Assembly: GCF_014644535.1 (NCBI RefSeq)
Contig: NZ_BMKW01000006.1
Span: 124,001 to 188,000, forward strand
Length of the DNA: 64,000 nt
Direction of reading: 5' to 3'
DNA from: Neoroseomonas lacus
GTDB taxonomy: Bacteria > Pseudomonadota > Alphaproteobacteria > Acetobacterales > Acetobacteraceae
Shown here: one piece after another, positions 60,853 through 64,000 of the stretch
Layout: each line of letters starts with the position of its first letter
Numbering within the stretch: the stretch's first letter is position 1
Made by a program: the position numbers and the translations under genes
Notes under the pieces: generated by a model
Told to the model about the DNA's origin: nothing
Databases searched by the model: none
Seen by the model: only the letters and a program-made list of their open reading frames with translations

Positions 60853-61548
60853 ATGACTGCAGCGGCGAAGCCGGACCGTCCGTCCGCACTTGACCAGAAG
60901 AAGCGCGTCAAGCTCGCGGCGATCCGGGCTGCGGCGCGCGCGGCCTTCGCGGAGAAGGGATTCGAGGCGGCCACCATGCAGGAGATCGCCCGTCGCGCGC
61001 ATGTCGCGATCGGCACGCTGTTCCTCTACGCGGACAACAAGCGCGACATCGCCTTCCTCGCCTCGATGGAGGATTTCGACCGAGCCAAGGCCATCGGCGC
61101 CGCCCTGCCGACTGATGCATCGCTTGCCGAACAGTACACCGGCATCTTCGGCGAGTACTACCGGCTCCACCATGCCCATCCGGCCATGGCCCAGGTCATC
61201 CTGAGCGAGTTTCCCTTCTTCAATGTCGGCAAGCATGCGCATCAGCATGCCGAAGGCGTGCGGCTGTTGAAGGCGGAGTTGGCGCGCCGAGCCAGACTGG
61301 CCGCCGAGCGGGGCGAGTTGCGCGCGACTGTCGCGCCGGCCGACGTGGCGGAGCTCGTCTATTTTGTCTTCCAGGGCGCGGTGCGCGCCTGGGTGCGCGC
61401 CGGTCCCGACGATCTGGTGGCGGGCCTCACGACCCTTCGCCGCATGCTGTCGCTGGCGCTGGAAGGCGTCATCGCTCGGGCTACCCCGCTGCGGCGTCAT
61501 CGTGCCGCCGGCAGCAGGCTGTCGGCCGCTACCGCCTCCATGCCATAG
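60853..61548 (+). CDS. TetR/AcrR-family transcriptional regulator
   Basis: 231 residues. Helix-turn-helix at about 20-65 (LAAIRAAARAAFAEKGFEAA ... MQEIARRAHVAIGTLFLYAD). C-terminal helical domain includes YYRLHHAHPAMAQVILSEFP. Divergent from the binding-protein/monooxygenase operon, which it probably represses; overlaps the convergent hyuB tail by 52 nt. The ATG at 60853 gives the usual length; the frame is open upstream. Confidence 0.87.
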   Translation: MTAAAKPDRPSALDQKKRVKLAAIRAAARAAFAEKGFEAATMQEIARRAHVAIGTLFLYADNKRDIAFLASMEDFDRAKAIGAALPTDASLAEQYTGIFGEYYRLHHAHPAMAQVILSEFPFFNVGKHAHQHAEGVRLLKAELARRARLAAERGELRATVAPADVAELVYFVFQGAVRAWVRAGPDDLVAGLTTLRRMLSLALEGVIARATPLRRHRAAGSRLSAATASMP

Positions 61549-63185
61549 GCGTCACGTGCGGCCTGTGGGCTGATCAATTCGGCCCGCAGATCGGCCTGCA
61601 CCGCGGCAGTGTCGCGCTTTGCCGGATCGCCGATGCCGCCACCGCCGGGCGTGCGGATCAGCAACCTGTCGCCGGCCGGGACGGGCTGCACGCCCTTGCC
61701 TCTGAGCCGAGGGCCGGAGCGCAGCGCCAGCAGCCCCGGCATGCCGTCCTGCCCGCCATCGTAGCCGCGTGGCGGATAGATGATGCGTTCATGCGCGGCG
61801 TGGAAGTTGAAGTCCTCGCCGATGCTGCTCTCGATCTCGATCGCCTGGCCTAGGCCACCGCGATAGGTGCCGGCGCCGGCACTGTCCTCGGCATATTCCT
61901 TCCGCCAGAAGATGACCGAGGCGATGGTCTCGACGATCTCGACCGGCGTTCCGCGGACGCCGGACGGATAGCCGGTGACGGAAAGTCCGTCGCGGTAGGG
62001 CAGGGCGCCCATGCCGCCGCTGCCGGTCATGGTGGTGCGGAAATTGACGCCGAAGCGCGGCGGGCTGTGGCGGGCGCCGCTGACCGTCACGTTCCACAGC
62101 GTGGCCGAGCCTTCCGCCGGCACCCGGTCCGGCACCGCCTGACGCAGGCAGCCGAACACCAGGTCGGGCATCAGCTGGCCGATGATGTGGCGTGACCAGA
62201 CGGCGGCCGGCTTCATCGCATTGACGATGGCATTCTCCGGCGCCGCGATCGTCAGCGGCTCCAACGAGCCGTAGTTGTTCGGGATGTCCTTGGCGACGAT
62301 GCAGCCCAGCCCGTAGGCCGTGTAGGCGAGCGTATAGCAGAGCGGCACGTTGATGCCGCGGGGCACGATCGGGTCAGTGCCGGTGAAATCCACATGGATG
62401 CCGGCATCCGAGATCGTCAGCGCCGCCTGCAGGGTAATCGGCTTGCCGTAGCCATCGGTCACCAGCGTGTTGTGCCAGGTGCCGCGTGGCAGCTTGGCGA
62501 TCTCCGAGAGGACCGCGGCGCGAGAATGGGCGATGATATGCTCGGCGAGTTCGTCCAGGCTGGCCAGGGCGAACTCGTCCATCATCTCGACGAGGCGGCG
62601 GCAGCCGACGTCGTTGCAGGCGATCAGCGAATAGGTGTCGCCTTCGGTGTCGATCGGCGTGCGCGTATTGGCTCGGATCATCGCCATCAGCGTCTCATTC
62701 ACCGCGCCCCGGTCGACAATCTTCAGCATGGGGATGTAGAGCCCCTCCATGAAGACGTCGGTCGTCTCCGTCGAGGCGTTCATGCCGCCGATATCGATCA
62801 GATGGCTGGTGCAGGAGAACAGGCCGATCATCCGGCCCTTATGGAAGCAGGGCGTGGTGACGACGAAATCGCTGGTATGGCCGGTTCCCATCCAGGGGTC
62901 GTTGGTGATGTAGGCGTCGCCTTCCTTCATCGTCTCGGCGGGGAAGTGGCGCAGCACGTGGCCGACGGTGAGGGCCATGGAATTGATGTGGCCGGGCGTG
63001 CCAGTGACCGCCTGCGCCAGCATGCGCCCCTGCATGTCGAAGACGCCGGCCGACAGGTCGCCGGCCTCGCGCACGATCGGGCTGAAGGCGGTGCGTTGCA
63101 GGACCTGCGCCTGTTCCTCGACCACGGCGATCAGCCGGTTCCACATGATCTGCAGGTCAATGAGGCTGCTCTGGACGGCGGTCAT
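61497..63185 (-). CDS. hyuB: Hydantoinase B / acetone-carboxylase-type subunit HyuB
   Basis: 562 residues, second copy of the family in the window. SLIDLQIMWNRLIAVVEEQA ... TAFSPIVREAGDLSAGVFD, YITNDPWMGTGHTSDFVV, and the glycine-rich IRTPGGGGIGDPAKRD end are all diagnostic. The start overlaps the hyuA stop by 4 nt (ATGA). Order here is A then B, the reverse of the first copy at 8737. Confidence 0.9.
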   Translation of the reverse strand: MTAVQSSLIDLQIMWNRLIAVVEEQAQVLQRTAFSPIVREAGDLSAGVFDMQGRMLAQAVTGTPGHINSMALTVGHVLRHFPAETMKEGDAYITNDPWMGTGHTSDFVVTTPCFHKGRMIGLFSCTSHLIDIGGMNASTETTDVFMEGLYIPMLKIVDRGAVNETLMAMIRANTRTPIDTEGDTYSLIACNDVGCRRLVEMMDEFALASLDELAEHIIAHSRAAVLSEIAKLPRGTWHNTLVTDGYGKPITLQAALTISDAGIHVDFTGTDPIVPRGINVPLCYTLAYTAYGLGCIVAKDIPNNYGSLEPLTIAAPENAIVNAMKPAAVWSRHIIGQLMPDLVFGCLRQAVPDRVPAEGSATLWNVTVSGARHSPPRFGVNFRTTMTGSGGMGALPYRDGLSVTGYPSGVRGTPVEIVETIASVIFWRKEYAEDSAGAGTYRGGLGQAIEIESSIGEDFNFHAAHERIIYPPRGYDGGQDGMPGLLALRSGPRLRGKGVQPVPAGDRLLIRTPGGGGIGDPAKRDTAAVQADLRAELISPQAARDAYGMEAVAADSLLPAAR

Positions 63186-64000
63186 GCCGTGGGCTCCCGT
63201 GATTTGCGCTGCATCACGATGCATCCGGTGACATCGACCCAGGCATCGTAGCTTGCGGTGACGAAGGTCGATGTCTCGTCCTCGACGATCACCGCCGGGC
63301 CGGCGATGCGCGCGCCGTTGGCCAACTGCGCCCGGCGGTAGCGCGGAACGGGAACGAAGGCGCCGGCGCGACCGTCGAAGAAGTTGGCATGACCATCCGG
63401 CGATGGCGTCGGGCCGGCCGGTGGCGATTGGCTGATGGTCGCTGGCAATTCGGTCTTCGTGGCGATGGTGACGGACCAGGCGAGGATCTCGATCGGCGAG
63501 TTCGGGATGAAGCGCCGGAACATATCCGCGTAGGTCGCCTCATAGGCCGCGCGCAGCGCCGCGCCCGCATCGGGCGGTAGGGGGCCGTCCGGTAATTGCA
63601 CCGTGATCTCGTGGCCCTGGCCGACATAGCGCATGAACACCATGCGCTTCTCGAACAACGCTGCGCCATGTGCGGCCGGCTCGACCCAGGCGCGGATCTC
63701 GCGGGCCATGGCGTCGAGCAGCGTGGTTGCGACCGCGGCGTCGAAGACGTCGAGGCGCATGTATTCACTACGCACCAATTCGAAGGAAATCGGCGCCGCC
63801 AGGAAGCCGACTGCCGAACCGACGCCGGCATTGGGTGGCACTACCACGCGCGCGGCGCCGATCTTCTCGGCGACCCGACCGACATGCAGTGGCGCGGCGC
63901 CACCGAAGGCGATGACGGTGTGTTGGCTCGCTGTCGCGCCGCGTTCAACGGCATGGACCCGCGCCGCGCTTGCCATGTTCTCGCACACCATCTCATAGAC
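63182..64000 (-). CDS. hyuA: Hydantoinase A-type subunit HyuA (5' part cut off by window edge)
   Basis: 272 C-terminal residues of an approximately 690-residue protein. TVIAFGGAAPLHVGRVAEKI, RVVVPPNAGVGSAVGFLAAP and MRYVGQGHEITVQLPDG are the shared end region of the family. The ATP-binding N-terminus is beyond 64000. Translationally coupled to hyuB through ATGA. Confidence 0.88.
   Translation of the reverse strand, partial: VYEMVCENMASAARVHAVERGATASQHTVIAFGGAAPLHVGRVAEKIGAARVVVPPNAGVGSAVGFLAAPISFELVRSEYMRLDVFDAAVATTLLDAMAREIRAWVEPAAHGAALFEKRMVFMRYVGQGHEITVQLPDGPLPPDAGAALRAAYEATYADMFRRFIPNSPIEILAWSVTIATKTELPATISQSPPAGPTPSPDGHANFFDGRAGAFVPVPRYRRAQLANGARIAGPAVIVEDETSTFVTASYDAWVDVTGCIVMQRKSREPTA

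Overview
The window is high-GC DNA (well above 65% by eye) from what looks like an aerobic alphaproteobacterium, most likely an Acetobacteraceae or Roseomonas-type soil or water organism. This is inference from GC content, the many tripartite-tricarboxylate (Bug/TctC) binding proteins, CoxSLM-type hydroxylases, hyuA/hyuB pairs and small regulated catabolic cassettes. There is one tRNA and no rRNA, CRISPR array or intact prophage. The window is dominated by scavenging genes: uptake proteins, C-N bond hydrolases, flavin monooxygenases and one-gene regulators.

Layout. 1-8639: a truncated Bug gene divergent from a LysR regulator; a minus-strand run DUF983, MocR regulator, carboxymuconolactone-decarboxylase-like protein, short-chain dehydrogenase; then a plus-strand amidase and citryl-CoA-lyase-like pair and a second LysR. 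8737-22935: hyuB-hyuA, probably controlled by that LysR through an ATAT-N11-ATAT site, an amidase, a class III aminotransferase, and a minus-strand set of CoxM/CoxL/CoxS hydroxylase subunits, a peptide-type ABC binding protein and a penicillin-acylase-type hydrolase. 23148-32211: TetR plus flavin monooxygenase, fasciclin lipoprotein, an alpha/beta hydrolase with an SCP2-like protein, lutB-lutC-smr, a KefB-type antiporter and tRNA-Arg(CCG).

32457-44332: an IclR regulator facing an operon of a dihydroorotate-dehydrogenase-like enzyme, two sister Bug proteins, a cupin and a DUF6282 hydrolase; a wrecked IS21-family element; then an AroQ-like protein with a TRAP transporter (dctP-dctQ-dctM) facing two tandem FCD GntR regulators. 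44573-50918: a quinate/shikimate-to-protocatechuate module (Bug, pcaH, pcaG, quiC, a decayed aroE) facing an intact NAD-type shikimate/quinate dehydrogenase, with a TetR regulator and a perfect 16-bp palindrome between the divergent genes. 51119-64000: an amino-acid ABC transporter operon with an enolase-superfamily enzyme and a metal-site-deficient M24 hydrolase, ending in a flavin-monooxygenase relic; two sister flavin monooxygenases with a peptide-type binding protein; TetR; and a second hyu pair (A then B) running off the right edge.

How the genes work together. The clearest pathway is quinate/shikimate -> 3-dehydroshikimate (dehydrogenase) -> protocatechuate (QuiC) -> ring cleavage (PcaHG). 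The other cassettes pair an uptake protein with an amide, imide or heteroatom-cleaving enzyme and a local regulator; their substrates cannot be read from sequence. The best candidates for an undescribed pathway are the IclR operon (33269-38634) and the M24/enolase/ABC operon (51425-56015).
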